Below are positions 9,184 to 18,216 of a DNA stretch of 64,000 nt, in pieces. The translations under genes were made by a program, and so were the position numbers. Numbering within the stretch: position 1 is the first letter of the stretch; every line of letters begins with the position of its first letter. The notes under the pieces are model-generated. The model was not told the origin of the DNA. It did not search any database and worked only from the letters and a program-made list of their open reading frames with translations. Source of the stretch: Pseudomonas neuropathica. GTDB lineage: Bacteria > Pseudomonadota > Gammaproteobacteria > Pseudomonadales > Pseudomonadaceae. The stretch spans positions 310,001-374,000 of the forward strand of contig NZ_JACOPX010000003.1 of assembly GCF_015461835.1 (NCBI RefSeq). The letters are read 5' to 3'.

Positions 9184-9651
9184 ATGACCGACATGAATAA
9201 AGAAGCCATCTCTGTACTCAATGACCTGATTGAAACCAGCAAGGACGGTCAGGAAGGGTTCAAGACTTGCGCTGAAGACATCAAGCACCCAGAACTGAAA
9301 ACCCTGTTTGTAACTCGCTCCGCTGATTGCGCCACCGCTGCAGCAGAACTGCAAGCCGAAGTTCGCAAGCTGGGCGGCGATCCGGAAACCTCTACCAGCG
9401 TCAGCGGTGACCTGCACCGTCGCTGGGTCGACGTCAAAGCCATGTTCACCGGCAAAGACGAAGAGGCTGTGCTGAACGAAGCCGAGCGCGGTGAAGACCA
9501 TGCGCTGAAGGCCTACAAAGAAGCTCTTGAGAAAATCAACAAGCACAATCTGGTCGGCATTCGTGATCTGGTTGAACGCCAGTACCACGGCGTACAACGC
9601 AACCACGACCAGGTGAAAGCCCTGCGTAACCAGGCTCGTGCTCGTTCTTAA
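9184..9651 (+). CDS. PA2169 family four-helix-bundle protein (DUF2383)
   Basis: The 155-residue, almost all-helical protein fits the PA2169/DUF2383 family, a ferritin-like four-helix fold common in stress-responsive Pseudomonas proteins. Recognisable blocks are VLNDLIETSKDGQEGF (11-26), a central LRKLGGDPE-like segment and EAERGEDHALKAYKEAL. AAGGAATTGAAAA precedes the ATG. It stands alone, with an AT-rich 200-base upstream region and its own terminator. Molecular function is unknown. Confidence 0.88.
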   Translation: MTDMNKEAISVLNDLIETSKDGQEGFKTCAEDIKHPELKTLFVTRSADCATAAAELQAEVRKLGGDPETSTSVSGDLHRRWVDVKAMFTGKDEEAVLNEAERGEDHALKAYKEALEKINKHNLVGIRDLVERQYHGVQRNHDQVKALRNQARARS

Positions 9652-9666
9652 GCGCTTGTCGGTAAC

Positions 9667-9696
9667 AAAAAACGCCAGCTAGTCTGGCGTTTTTTT
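9667..9696 (+). terminator. Terminator after the PA2169-family gene
   Basis: AAAAAACGCCAG and CTGGCGTTTTTT form an A/T-flanked stem around CTAGT, so it can act on both strands. It begins 15 bases past the stop codon. Confidence 0.9.
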
Positions 9697-9722
9697 ATGT
9701 CTGGGGGAAAGCCAAAGCAAGA

Positions 9723-9899
9723 GCCCCTCACTAGCCCTCTCCCGGGGGGAGAGGGGACTGATCCAGGTGTTCTGTCGAGGTACATCGACCTGAGATACCG
9801 AGTCGAACTTGGGATTTGAAATCCATATAGATCGGCTCCCTTTCCCCCTCGCCCCCTTGGGGGCGGTCCGACGTTTCGGGAGGGCTGGGGTGAGGGGGA
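9723..9899. repeat. Large intergenic palindromic repeat, family D
   Basis: Same outer arms as the copy at 2663 (GCCCCTCACTAGCCCTCTCC at the left, GGGCTGGGGTGAGGGGG at the right). The interior differs, with a CTTGGGGGCGGTCCGACGTT insertion in the right arm. It lies between the converging PA2169-family gene and phaJ1. Confidence 0.85.
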
Positions 9900-9928
9900 A
9901 AAGCTCCCACTGACACACCAAAAATCAA

Positions 9929-10399
9929 TCAACCAATGCTAATCGCCGGCAACGTAGGCAACGTCACAGTCTGCTGCTTACGCGGCGCCAGAATCTCAGC
10001 CTCGCCATCCACCACCAGCTCATCACGCTGGTTGAACACACGAGTGGCAATGCGTACACGAAACTTCGGCAGCTTCTCGAGAATTTCCAGGCGTACGGTC
10101 AGCGTGTCACCGATCTTCACCGGCTTCTGAAAGCTCATCTGCTGACCGATATAAATAGTGCCCGGCCCAGGCAGCTCGCAGGCAACGGCGGCACTGATCA
10201 GCGCACCGCTGAACATACCGTGGGCGATACGCTCCTTGAACATGCTGGCGGCAGCGAACTCGGCGTCCAGGTGCACCGGGTTGTGGTCGCCCGACATCGC
10301 GGCGAACAGCTGGATGTCGCGTTCTTCGACGGTCTTGCTGTAGCTGGCGGTCTGGCCGACTTCGAGGGCTTCGTAAGGGATGTTGGTAACCTGGGTCAT
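9929..10399 (-). CDS. phaJ1: (R)-specific enoyl-CoA hydratase PhaJ1
   Basis: A 156-residue MaoC/hot-dog hydratase that converts beta-oxidation enoyl-CoA to (R)-3-hydroxyacyl-CoA, a polyhydroxyalkanoate precursor. The hydratase-2 motif FAAMSGDHNPVHLD (32-45) supplies the catalytic Asp38 and His43, followed by ERIAHGMFSGALIS. The N-terminus MTQVTNIPYEALEVGQ and the end LPAISIG match what I remember of PhaJ1 of P. aeruginosa. ATG 10399 is preceded by GGAATCGAGACCG; an upstream ATG at 10435 is less likely. The neighbours fadD2 and fadD1 support a fatty-acid role. Confidence 0.9.
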   Translation of the reverse strand: MTQVTNIPYEALEVGQTASYSKTVEERDIQLFAAMSGDHNPVHLDAEFAAASMFKERIAHGMFSGALISAAVACELPGPGTIYIGQQMSFQKPVKIGDTLTVRLEILEKLPKFRVRIATRVFNQRDELVVDGEAEILAPRKQQTVTLPTLPAISIG

Positions 10400-10441
10400 C
10401 GGTCTCGATTCCTGTGACGGATTCAGTGAATCCACAAAAAA

Positions 10442-11386
10442 TTATTCGCTGCGATGAGGGCGCGGATGGCTCAAGGCCTGATCGATCCAGGCCAGCACAT
10501 CAGCGATCACTTCGTCGCGGTTGGTTTCGTTGAACAATTCGTGCCGCGCCTGCGGGTAGATCTTCAGTTGCAGGTGCTGGCTGCCGGCCGTGCGCAAGGC
10601 ATTGGCCAGATCTGTCAGACGCTTGCCTTCACTCACCGGATCACATTCGCCGCCGATTACCAGCAGCGGCAGGCCCGGGTCGATCTGGGCGAGATTGGAC
10701 GCTTTGCTGATCTGCTGCAAGCCGCCGAGCAGGTCTATCCACAGTTGATTGGTGCAGCGAAAGCCGCACAACGGATCGGCGGCGTACTTGTCGACCTCCG
10801 CCGCATCACGGCTCAGCCAGTCGAACGGTGTGCGCACCGGTTTGAACTTGTTATTGAACGAGCCGAACGACAGCCACTCGATCAGCGTACTGCGACCCTT
10901 GCCACCCTGACGCAGTTTTTCCAGGCGAGCGATCTGCCGCGCAGCGCGGTACAGCGCAACGGGTTGAAAGTTGGAGCCACTGAGAATCGCCCCGTGCAGG
11001 CTGGCGCTGTGATGCAGCAGATAACCCTGGGCGATGTAGCTGCCCATGCTGTGCCCCAGCAGGATGATCGGCACCCCGGGGTGCTGCTGGCCGATGTACT
11101 GATTGAGGCTGGCCAGATCGCCGAGCACTTTGCACCAGCCGTCGTCATCGGCGAAGTGGCCGAGGGTACCGTGATTGGCGGTTTTGCCATGTCCGCGTAA
11201 ATCCGGGGCGTACACGCCATATCCTTTGTCGCAAAACGTGTCGGCCAGTCGCGCATAGCGGCCGCTGTGTTCCGCCATGCCATGGGCCAGCAGGATCACC
11301 GCTTTCAACGGCGCCGTCGGCAGCCATTGATTGACGAACAGGCGGCTGCGGTCACTCGCGTCCAGCCATAAAGTGTCGTGGATCAT
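10442..11386 (-). CDS. Alpha/beta hydrolase (lysophospholipase / monoacylglycerol lipase type)
   Basis: A 314-residue serine hydrolase of the PldB/MGL group. HGMAEHSGRYARLA (35-48) is the oxyanion/cap signature of this group and GHSMGS (111-116) is the nucleophile elbow with Ser113; the late segment QARHELFNE holds the catalytic His, and GGECDPVS carries the acid. No signal peptide, so it is probably cytoplasmic. It lies 42 bases upstream of phaJ1 on the same strand and divergent from fadD2, consistent with releasing fatty acids for activation by FadD. Confidence 0.85.
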   Translation of the reverse strand: MIHDTLWLDASDRSRLFVNQWLPTAPLKAVILLAHGMAEHSGRYARLADTFCDKGYGVYAPDLRGHGKTANHGTLGHFADDDGWCKVLGDLASLNQYIGQQHPGVPIILLGHSMGSYIAQGYLLHHSASLHGAILSGSNFQPVALYRAARQIARLEKLRQGGKGRSTLIEWLSFGSFNNKFKPVRTPFDWLSRDAAEVDKYAADPLCGFRCTNQLWIDLLGGLQQISKASNLAQIDPGLPLLVIGGECDPVSEGKRLTDLANALRTAGSQHLQLKIYPQARHELFNETNRDEVIADVLAWIDQALSHPRPHRSE

Positions 11387-11584
11387 GGCGATTCCTTTGC
11401 TCAGAGTCGGATCATTGTATAGCGCGTCTGATCAGCCCACGCCACGGCAGGAAGATTCACACGGTCAATGACGGCTTTGTCCATATTTGCCTCAATGGCC
11501 ATAGCTGCTAGTGTCCGTGAAGCTCCGCTTTTCAGAAATGACAGAAAGCGGCCCGGATCGGCTCAGGTAAAGAGGACAAGAACA

Positions 11585-13273
11585 ATGCAACCTGATTTCT
11601 GGAACGACAAACGCCCGGCCGGCGTACCGCTGGACATCGACATGGGTGAGTTCAAGTCGGTGATCGAAGTGTTCGAGCGTTCCTGCAAGAAGTTCGCCGA
11701 TCGCCCGGCGTTCAGCAATATGGGCATCACCCTGACCTACGCCGAGCTAGAGCGCCAGAGCGCCGCCTTCGCCGGTTACCTGCAGGCGCATACCGATCTG
11801 GTTCCCGGGGATCGCATCGCCGTGCAGATGCCCAACATCCTGCACTACCCGATTGCCGTGTTCGGTGCACTGCGTGCCGGGCTGATCGTGGTCAACACCA
11901 ATCCGCTGTATACCGCGCGGGAGATGCGCCACCAGTTCAAGGATTCCGGTGCACGCGCGTTGGTGTACCTGAACATGTTCGGCCAGAAAGTCCAGGAAGT
12001 GCTGGCCGATACCGACATTCAGTACCTGATCGAAGCGAAGATGGGCGACCTGATGCCCACCGCCAAGGGCTGGCTGGTCAACACCGTGGTCAGCAAAGTG
12101 AAGAAAATGGTCCCGGCGTATTCGTTGCCGCAGGCGATCTCCTTCAAGAGCGCACTGCGCATGGGTCGCGGCCTGGGGATCAAGCCGCTGAAGGTCAGCC
12201 TCGACGACATCGCCGTGCTGCAATACACCGGTGGCACCACCGGGCTGGCGAAAGGCGCGATGCTGACCCACGGCAATCTGGTGGCGAACATGCAGCAAGT
12301 GCGCGCCTGTCTCGCGCAACTCGGCCCGGACGGGCAGCCGCTGCTGCGCGAAGGCCAGGAAGTGATGATCGCGCCGCTGCCGCTTTATCACATCTATGCC
12401 TTCACCGCGAACTGCATGTGCATGATGGTTTCCGGCAACCACAACGTGCTGATCACCAACCCGCGCGATATTGCCGGTTTCATCAAGGAGCTGAAGAACT
12501 GGCGCTTCTCCGCGCTGTTGGGCCTGAACACCTTGTTCGTGGCGCTGATGGATCACCCGGATTTCAAGACCCTCGATTTCTCCAGCCTGAAGCTCACCAA
12601 CTCCGGCGGCACCGCGCTGGTCAAAGCCACCGCCGAGCGCTGGGAACAGATGACCGGTTGCCGCATCACCGAGGGTTACGGCCTGACCGAAACCTCACCA
12701 GTGGCCTGCACCAACCCGTACGGCGACCAGTCGCGGCTGGGCACGGTCGGCTTGCCGGTGCCGGGCACGTTACTCAAAGTCATCAACGATGACGGTGTCG
12801 AACAGCCGATGGGTGAGCGCGGCGAGTTGTGCATCAAAGGTCCGCAGATCATGAAGGGCTACTGGCACAAGCCTGAGGCCACGGCCGAAGTGCTGGATGC
12901 CGAGGGCTGGTTCAAGTCCGGTGACATCGCGGTGATCGATCCGGACGGTTTCGTGCGCATCGTCGATCGCAAGAAGGACATGATCATCGTCTCCGGTTTC
13001 AACGTTTATCCGAATGAAATCGAAGACGTGGTCATGGCCCATCCGAAAGTCGCCAACTGCGCGGTCATCGGCGTGCCGGACGAGCGTTCGGGCGAGGCGG
13101 TGAAGCTGTTTGTGGTGGCGCGGGAAACCGGGGTCAGCCTCGAAGAGCTCAAGGCCTACTGCAAAGAGAATTTCACCGCGTACAAAGTGCCGAAACACAT
13201 TGTGTTGCGTGAGTCATTGCCGATGACGCCTGTCGGGAAAATTCTGCGGCGTGAATTGCGCGATATCGCGTAA
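11585..13273 (+). CDS. fadD2: Long-chain fatty acid-CoA ligase FadD2
   Basis: It activates fatty acids to acyl-CoA using ATP, coupled to uptake at the inner membrane. The 562-residue ANL-family enzyme has the P-loop YTGGTTGLAKGAMLTH (about 213-228), the GYGLTETSP motif (about 364-372), the GWFKSGDIAVIDPDGFVRIVDRKKDMI hinge region and C-terminal PVGKILRREL. ATG 11585 follows AGAGGACAAGAACA; upstream in-frame codons lack a ribosome site. FadD1 follows in tandem, the order known in P. aeruginosa and P. putida. Confidence 0.93.
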   Translation: MQPDFWNDKRPAGVPLDIDMGEFKSVIEVFERSCKKFADRPAFSNMGITLTYAELERQSAAFAGYLQAHTDLVPGDRIAVQMPNILHYPIAVFGALRAGLIVVNTNPLYTAREMRHQFKDSGARALVYLNMFGQKVQEVLADTDIQYLIEAKMGDLMPTAKGWLVNTVVSKVKKMVPAYSLPQAISFKSALRMGRGLGIKPLKVSLDDIAVLQYTGGTTGLAKGAMLTHGNLVANMQQVRACLAQLGPDGQPLLREGQEVMIAPLPLYHIYAFTANCMCMMVSGNHNVLITNPRDIAGFIKELKNWRFSALLGLNTLFVALMDHPDFKTLDFSSLKLTNSGGTALVKATAERWEQMTGCRITEGYGLTETSPVACTNPYGDQSRLGTVGLPVPGTLLKVINDDGVEQPMGERGELCIKGPQIMKGYWHKPEATAEVLDAEGWFKSGDIAVIDPDGFVRIVDRKKDMIIVSGFNVYPNEIEDVVMAHPKVANCAVIGVPDERSGEAVKLFVVARETGVSLEELKAYCKENFTAYKVPKHIVLRESLPMTPVGKILRRELRDIA

Positions 13274-13286
13274 AAGTCAAAAACAC

Positions 13287-13360
13287 AAAGATCGCAGCCT
13301 TCGGCAGCTCCTACCTTGGAATGCATTTCCTGTAGGCGCTGCCGAAGGCTGCGATCTTTT
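13287..13360. repeat. REP palindrome, family C (GATCGCAGCCTTCGG type)
   Basis: AAAGATCGCAGCCTTCGGCA and its inverted partner (TGCCGAAGGCTGCGATCTTT, with one change) are separated by about 30 bases. It starts 13 bases after the fadD2 stop and may act as a terminator-like or mRNA-stabilising hairpin between fadD2 and fadD1. Confidence 0.88.
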
Positions 13361-13620
13361 GCTTAAAGTCCCCGAAAACCGGGGCTTCAAAGGTGTTCTA
13401 GGATTTTTGCTCTAAAATGACTGCTAGATAGTCTTGAGTCATGATAATGACTGTAGGGGCCGCTTTTGGCTCTAGTCGACCCTTGGCAAAGCTGCTACTC
13501 TCGGCGCGCTTTGTGACTTCTCGGCCTATATAAAAGCCAGATTCACCAATACCAAACACACACCAATAATAATCGCATCAAATGCGGTGAAGAATTCGCG
13601 TTGCTGAGGAGTGGGCTTCC
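13361..13620 (+). promoter_or_regulatory. fadD1 leader region with clustered ATGACT/AGTCAT motifs
   Basis: This non-coding stretch separates the REP from fadD1 and probably holds a fadD1 promoter. ATGACT occurs at 13417-13422, AGTC at 13430-13433, AGTCAT at 13437-13442 and ATGACT at 13447-13452; the last two form the palindrome AGTCAT-GATA-ATGACT. GAGGAG at 13608-13613 is the ribosome site. I do not see an obvious PsrA-type GAAAC-N4-GTTTC site. Confidence 0.4.
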
Positions 13621-15318
13621 ATGATCGAAGACTTTTGGAAGGATAAATACCCGGCTGGAATTGCTGCCGACATCAATCCGGACGAGTATCCGAACATTCA
13701 GGCAGTGTTGAAGCAGTCCTGCCAACGCTTCGCCAACAAACCGGCTTTCAGCAACCTGGGCAAGACAATCACCTACGGTGAGTTGTACGAATTGTCCGGT
13801 GCGTTTGCCGCGTATCTGCAACAGCATACCGATTTGCAGCCCGGCGATCGAATCGCCGTGCAACTGCCCAACGTTCTGCAGTACCCGGTGGCCGTCTTCG
13901 GTGCGATTCGCGCCGGGCTGATCGTGGTCAACACCAACCCGCTGTACACCGCGCGGGAAATGGAACACCAATTCAACGACTCCGGCGCCAAAGCCCTTGT
14001 TTGCCTGGCGAACATGGCGCATCTGGCTGAAACCGTGGTGCCGAAAACCGGCGTCAAACACGTCATCGTCACCGAAGTCGCCGACCTGCTGCCACCGATC
14101 AAGCGCCTGCTGATCAACAGTGTCATCAAGTACGTGAAGAAAATGGTCCCGGCCTATCACTTGCCAAAAGCCGTCAAGTTCAATGACGTGCTGAGCAAGG
14201 GCCAAGGCCAACCGGTGGCCGAAGCCAATCCTGACAGCGGCGACGTTGCGGTGCTCCAATACACCGGCGGCACCACCGGCGTGGCCAAAGGCGCGATGCT
14301 GACCCATCGCAACCTCGTCGCCAACATGCTGCAGTGCAAGGCGCTGATGGGTTCCAACCTCAACGAAGGTTGCGAGATCCTGATCACGCCGCTACCGCTG
14401 TACCACATCTACGCGTTCACCTTTCATTGCATGGCGATGATGCTGATCGGCAACCACAACATCCTCATCAGCAACCCGCGCGACCTGCCGGCGATGGTCA
14501 AGGAACTGTCGAAGTGGAAGTTCAGCGGTTTCGTCGGCCTCAACACGCTGTTCGTCGCGCTGTGCAACAACGAAGGTTTCCGCAAGCTGGATTTCTCGGC
14601 GCTGAAAGTTACGTTGTCCGGCGGCATGGCCTTGCAACTGGCTGCTGCCGAGCGCTGGAAAGCGGTCACCGGTTGCGCCATCTGCGAAGGTTACGGCATG
14701 ACCGAAACCAGCCCGGTGGCCACGGTCAACCCGATCCAGAACATCCAGATCGGCACCATCGGTATTCCGGTGCCATCGACCCTGTGCAAAGTCATCGATG
14801 ATGCCGGTGTCGAGCAGCCGCTGGGTGAAATCGGCGAACTGTGCGTCAAGGGCCCGCAAGTGATGAAAGGCTACTGGCAGCGTCAGGAAGCCACCGATGA
14901 AATGCTCGACAGCGAAGGCTGGCTGAAGACCGGTGACATCGCGCTGATCCAGCCGGACGGCTATATGCGCATCGTTGATCGCAAGAAAGACATGATTCTG
15001 GTCTCCGGTTTCAACGTCTACCCGAACGAACTGGAAGACGTGCTGGCGACCCTGCCGGGTGTGTTGCAGTGCGCGGCCATCGGCGTGCCGGACGAGAAGT
15101 CGGGCGAGGCGATCAAGATTTTCATCGTCGCCAAACCAGGTGTCACGCTGACCAAGGAAACCGTGATGGAACACATGCGCGCCAACGTCACGGGTTACAA
15201 GGTGCCGCGTTCGGTGGAGTTCCGCGATGCGCTGCCGACCACCAACGTCGGCAAGATCCTGCGCCGCGAGTTGCGGGATGAAGAGCTGAAGAAGATCAAG
15301 GCCAAGTCCGCCGCCTAA
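13621..15318 (+). CDS. fadD1: Long-chain fatty acid-CoA ligase FadD1
   Basis: The 565-residue paralogue of FadD2 (N-terminus MIEDFWKDKYPAGIAADINP) activates long-chain fatty acids. It shows YTGGTTGVAKGAMLTH (about 213-228), GYGMTETSP, the DRKKDMILVSGFNVYPNE hinge and NVGKILRREL at the C-terminus. GAGGAGTGGGCTTCC precedes the ATG. The roughly 350-base gap with its own regulatory-looking sequence suggests it can be expressed apart from fadD2. A terminator follows. Confidence 0.95.
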   Translation: MIEDFWKDKYPAGIAADINPDEYPNIQAVLKQSCQRFANKPAFSNLGKTITYGELYELSGAFAAYLQQHTDLQPGDRIAVQLPNVLQYPVAVFGAIRAGLIVVNTNPLYTAREMEHQFNDSGAKALVCLANMAHLAETVVPKTGVKHVIVTEVADLLPPIKRLLINSVIKYVKKMVPAYHLPKAVKFNDVLSKGQGQPVAEANPDSGDVAVLQYTGGTTGVAKGAMLTHRNLVANMLQCKALMGSNLNEGCEILITPLPLYHIYAFTFHCMAMMLIGNHNILISNPRDLPAMVKELSKWKFSGFVGLNTLFVALCNNEGFRKLDFSALKVTLSGGMALQLAAAERWKAVTGCAICEGYGMTETSPVATVNPIQNIQIGTIGIPVPSTLCKVIDDAGVEQPLGEIGELCVKGPQVMKGYWQRQEATDEMLDSEGWLKTGDIALIQPDGYMRIVDRKKDMILVSGFNVYPNELEDVLATLPGVLQCAAIGVPDEKSGEAIKIFIVAKPGVTLTKETVMEHMRANVTGYKVPRSVEFRDALPTTNVGKILRRELRDEELKKIKAKSAA

Positions 15319-15325
15319 AACACCA

Positions 15326-15349
15326 AGCCCCGCAGATGCGGGGCTTTTT
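15326..15349 (+). terminator. Terminator after fadD1
   Basis: AGCCCCGCA pairs with TGCGGGGCT around a 2-base loop and is followed by TTTTG. It starts 8 bases past the stop codon. Confidence 0.9.
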
Positions 15350-15387
15350 GTTGGAGCGGGGCAGGGCTTGAGTTATGCGGTGAACCT

Positions 15388-15650
15388 GCCCCTCATCGGA
15401 ACGCCGCCCGCCCAGCCCTCTCCCGAAGGAGAGGGAGCCGATCGCGTGCAGTTCAAGACCTGAGTTCGACTCGATATCTCAGGTCGGTGTACCTCGTCCA
15501 GACACCTCGGTCAGTCCCCTCGCCTTGGGAGAGGGAGCCGATCGGGGGCTTTTCAAAACCTGAGTTCGACTCGATATCTCAGGTCGGCGTACCTTGCCCG
15601 AGCACCTCGGTCAGTTCCCTCTCCCTTGGGAGAGGGCTAGGGTGAGGGGA
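15388..15650. repeat. Tandem double copy of the family D palindromic repeat
   Basis: The internal block GAGTTCGACTCGATATCTCA plus GGTCGG(T/C)GTACCT occurs twice (around 15471 and 15562), each flanked by GGGAGAGGGAGCCGATCG and CACCTCGGTCAGT blocks, so a unit of about 90 bases has been duplicated inside the outer arms. It fills the gap between converging fadD1 and the 125-residue hypothetical. The duplication shows the unit that is copied. Confidence 0.85.
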
Positions 15651-15669
15651 AAAGGGGACAGCACAAATC

Positions 15670-16047
15670 CTACTGACGAAACGGCGCAAAATTCACATTA
15701 GTCCCCGCCGGACGCATGTCCTGCAGATACGAATCCTTGTCCGCACTCAGTTCCAGGCTCAACGCCGCTTTACGCTTGCCTTCGTTACGAATCACCAGCC
15801 CTTCAAGCTTTTCGCGGAGGAAAACCGTCGGCACTTTCAGGTGCAGCAGTTCGTCAGTGGCTGGCGTGTGCATCAGCAAGTGAATCCACTCGTACTGACC
15901 GATGGCCAAACGCGACACCGGCAGGTCGAACCACCAGATGTTGCGGTTACGGTTCAGTTCGGCGAAGTGGCAGTTGTTGGTGCCGAGCACGGCGCCGCCC
16001 AGTTCCTTGTTGCGACGGGCGATGGCCTGCGTTTTATCGAGTTTCAT
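15670..16047 (-). CDS. Conserved hypothetical protein, 125 aa
   Basis: I do not recognise a named family. The product is a soluble 125-residue protein rich in basic residues, with no signal peptide or membrane segment; the middle (NRNIWWFDLPVSRLAIGQYEWIHLLMHTP) is hydrophobic and aromatic and probably forms a beta core. Start ATG 16047 follows GCAGGAATGTT, a good ribosome site; longer in-frame versions have none. It converges on fadD1 across a repeat and is divergent from the csbD-like gene. Confidence 0.75.
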   Translation of the reverse strand: MKLDKTQAIARRNKELGGAVLGTNNCHFAELNRNRNIWWFDLPVSRLAIGQYEWIHLLMHTPATDELLHLKVPTVFLREKLEGLVIRNEGKRKAALSLELSADKDSYLQDMRPAGTNVNFAPFRQ

Positions 16048-16244
16048 AACATTCCTGCGGGATCGGTTCCTGGCGCTTGACGCCCATATGTTGCGCATTC
16101 TCGGGGCTACGCACGCAAACATAAAGCCCAACCTGCACGCCGCGACGAAATGAGCCGCTGAAAATAAATGAAACTTGGCGCAAACCCGGCCAGTCAATCA
16201 TTACGTACTGACTTTTCCCCCTAATTGCACCAAGGAGAAACACC

Positions 16245-16436
16245 ATGAGTAGCACAGGCGATAAAGTAAAAGGCATGGCCAACGAAGCAGTCGGCAACAT
16301 CAAGCAAGGCGTCGGTAAAGCCACCGACAACACCAAGCTGCAAGCCGAAGGCAAGATTCAAGAGAAGAAAGGCGAAGCCCAGCAAGCAGTCGGTAAAGCC
16401 AAGGACGCGGTCAAAAAAGGCGTCGACAAGGCGTAA
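16245..16436 (+). CDS. CsbD family stress-response protein
   Basis: A 63-residue, very hydrophilic Lys/Gly/Ala-rich protein with the CsbD pattern: DKVKGMANEAVGNIKQGVGK followed by AEGKIQEKKGEAQQAVGKAKD. CsbD-like proteins are usually induced by general stress (sigma B or RpoS regulons), but their molecular role is unknown. AAGGAGAAACACC precedes the ATG, and the gene has its own terminator. Confidence 0.92.
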   Translation: MSSTGDKVKGMANEAVGNIKQGVGKATDNTKLQAEGKIQEKKGEAQQAVGKAKDAVKKGVDKA

Positions 16437-16461
16437 TTCAGCCTTGAACGAAATACATGAA

Positions 16462-16486
16462 CGGCCATCCAAGGATGGCCGTTTTT
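16462..16486 (+). terminator. Terminator after the csbD-like gene
   Basis: CGGCCATCC and GGATGGCCG form a perfect 9-bp stem with an AA loop, followed by TTTTT. Confidence 0.92.
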
Positions 16487-16600
16487 GTGTCAAAAGCCTG
16501 CAGCAACCCGACGAGGTTCGCCAAACAGGCTACCGTGATGTAAAAAACGGCCCCTGAGTCGCCACGACTTCAACCTGTATTGCGGCGAAAGGAGACGCGA

Positions 16601-17551
16601 ATGATATTTCCAGACATGAAAGGTCTGCCCCTGCATCGGGTGATGGTGCGCACGGTCACTGAATTCGTCGACGACGAGATGTCGACCTATGCCTCGGCAC
16701 TGGCCTACCAGATGCTGTTCTCGCTGTTCCCGTTCATTCTGTTCCTGATCGCCCTGATCGGTTTCCTGCACCTGCCGGACTTTTTCTCCTGGCTGCGCCT
16801 GCAATCGGAACTGGTCCTGCCACCGCAGGCGCTGGAGCAGGTCAACCCGGTGATCGACCAGTTGCAGCAGTCCAAGGGTGGCCTGCTTTCCGTCGGTATC
16901 GTTATCGCCCTGTACACCGCCTCTGCGGGCGTGCGCTTGATGATGAGCGCGATGAACGCCGCGTATGACGTGGTAGAAGGCCGGCCGATCTGGAAGCGTT
17001 TTCCGCTGTCGATTGTCTACACCGTCGGCATTGCCGGCATGCTCCTGGTGGCCGCTGCGCTGATGGTGCTCGGGCCGCAGGTGATGGGCTGGATCGCCGC
17101 GCAGGTGGGGCTGGAAGACTTCATCGTCACCGTGTGGACCATTGCGCGCTGGCCGGTGATCGTGATTCTGATGATGGTCGCGGTGGCACTGATCTACTAC
17201 GTCATGCCCGACGTCAAACAGGAATTCCGCTTCATCACCCCCGGTTCGGTATTGGCCGTGGTGGTGTGGATCATCGCCTCGTTGGGTTTCGCCTTCTACG
17301 TGAAGACCTTCGCCAACTACAACGCGATGTATGGCAGCATCGGGGCGATCATCGTGCTGTTGCTGTACTTCTACATTTCCGCTGCGGTGCTGTTGCTCGG
17401 TGCCGAGATGAACGCGGTGATCGAGCACATGTCCAGCGAGGGCAAGGATGCGGGTGAGAAAGTCCCCGGCGAACTCGATGAACATCCCAAACAACACGTC
17501 TCGGGCCTGGGCCGCGATCATTCGCTCAAGCCGGACACTGACGAAGTCTGA
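16601..17551 (+). CDS. YihY/BrkB family inner-membrane protein
   Basis: The 316-residue integral membrane protein shows the YihY (formerly RNase BN/BrkB) pattern: [36 protein letters not shown] near residues 17-52, several further membrane helices, and [33 protein letters not shown] near the C-terminus. Transport or membrane-protein biogenesis roles have been proposed for the family, without certainty. ATG 16601 is preceded by AAGGAG; an in-frame TTG at 16580 is upstream of that site. It ends 2 bases before def and is probably co-transcribed. Confidence 0.9.
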   Translation: MIFPDMKGLPLHRVMVRTVTEFVDDEMSTYASALAYQMLFSLFPFILFLIALIGFLHLPDFFSWLRLQSELVLPPQALEQVNPVIDQLQQSKGGLLSVGIVIALYTASAGVRLMMSAMNAAYDVVEGRPIWKRFPLSIVYTVGIAGMLLVAAALMVLGPQVMGWIAAQVGLEDFIVTVWTIARWPVIVILMMVAVALIYYVMPDVKQEFRFITPGSVLAVVVWIIASLGFAFYVKTFANYNAMYGSIGAIIVLLLYFYISAAVLLLGAEMNAVIEHMSSEGKDAGEKVPGELDEHPKQHVSGLGRDHSLKPDTDEV

Positions 17552-17553
17552 TC

Positions 17554-18093
17554 ATGATCCGTGAAATTCTGAAAATGGGCGACGTGCGCCTGCTGCGCAT
17601 TGCCCCGCCCGTGCCGGTCGAGATGTTCGACAGCCCTGAGCTGTGGCAGCTGATCGACGACATGTTCCAGACCATGGAAAGCGTCGGCGGCGTCGGCCTG
17701 GCGGCGCCGCAGATCGGTGTCGATCTGCAACTGGTGATCTTTGGTTTTGAACACAGCGAACGTTACCCGGACGCTGAAGCGGTGCCGCAGACGATCCTGA
17801 TCAATCCACTGATCACGCCGTTGAGTCCGTTGATGGAGGAGGGCTTTGAAGGGTGTCTGTCGGTGCCGGGTTTGCGGGGGGCGGTAGATCGTTATCAGCA
17901 GATCCGCTACGAAGGGTTTGATCCGAAGGGCGAGCCGATTGTGCGCATTGCTTCAGGTTTCCACGCACGGGTCGTGCAGCACGAATGCGATCACCTGATC
18001 GGCCGACTTTACCCATCGCGCATCACCGACTTCAGCAAATTCGGTTTTACCGAAGTGATGTTCCCGGATCTTGATCCGACAGCAGACGACTGA
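17554..18093 (+). CDS. def: Peptide deformylase
   Basis: It removes the N-formyl group from nascent proteins using a bound metal ion. The 179-residue enzyme has all three motifs: [10 protein letters not shown] (46-55), EGCLSVPG (99-106, metal ligand Cys101) and QHECDHLIG (142-150, ligands His143 and His147, catalytic Glu144). In pseudomonads the housekeeping def is usually beside fmt; this copy follows a yihY gene by 2 bases, so it is probably a second deformylase. Confidence 0.93.
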   Translation: MIREILKMGDVRLLRIAPPVPVEMFDSPELWQLIDDMFQTMESVGGVGLAAPQIGVDLQLVIFGFEHSERYPDAEAVPQTILINPLITPLSPLMEEGFEGCLSVPGLRGAVDRYQQIRYEGFDPKGEPIVRIASGFHARVVQHECDHLIGRLYPSRITDFSKFGFTEVMFPDLDPTADD

Positions 18094-18117
18094 TCCCCGA
18101 GAACACCACACCCCCCC

Positions 18118-18206
18118 TGTAGGAGTGAGCCTGCTCGCGATAGCGGTCTGTCAGTGACATTTTCGGTGACTGACACACCGCTATCGCGAGCAGGCTCACT
18201 CCTACA
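18118..18206. repeat. REPIN-like palindrome, family A
   Basis: Near-perfect inverted arms (TGTAGGAGTGAGCCTGCTCG extended by CGATAGCGG) separated by about 32 bases. It lies between the converging def and acetyltransferase genes. Confidence 0.92.
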
Positions 18207-18216
18207 AGGTTTTGCG

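Noticed and set aside
16490..17521. Minus-strand frame opposite the yihY gene
   Set aside because: Histidine- and arginine-rich composition typical of reading the reverse of a membrane protein gene.
17554..18093. def as the housekeeping deformylase operon with fmt
   Set aside because: No fmt, rsmB or trk genes are adjacent; it is paired with yihY, so it is better described as an additional copy.
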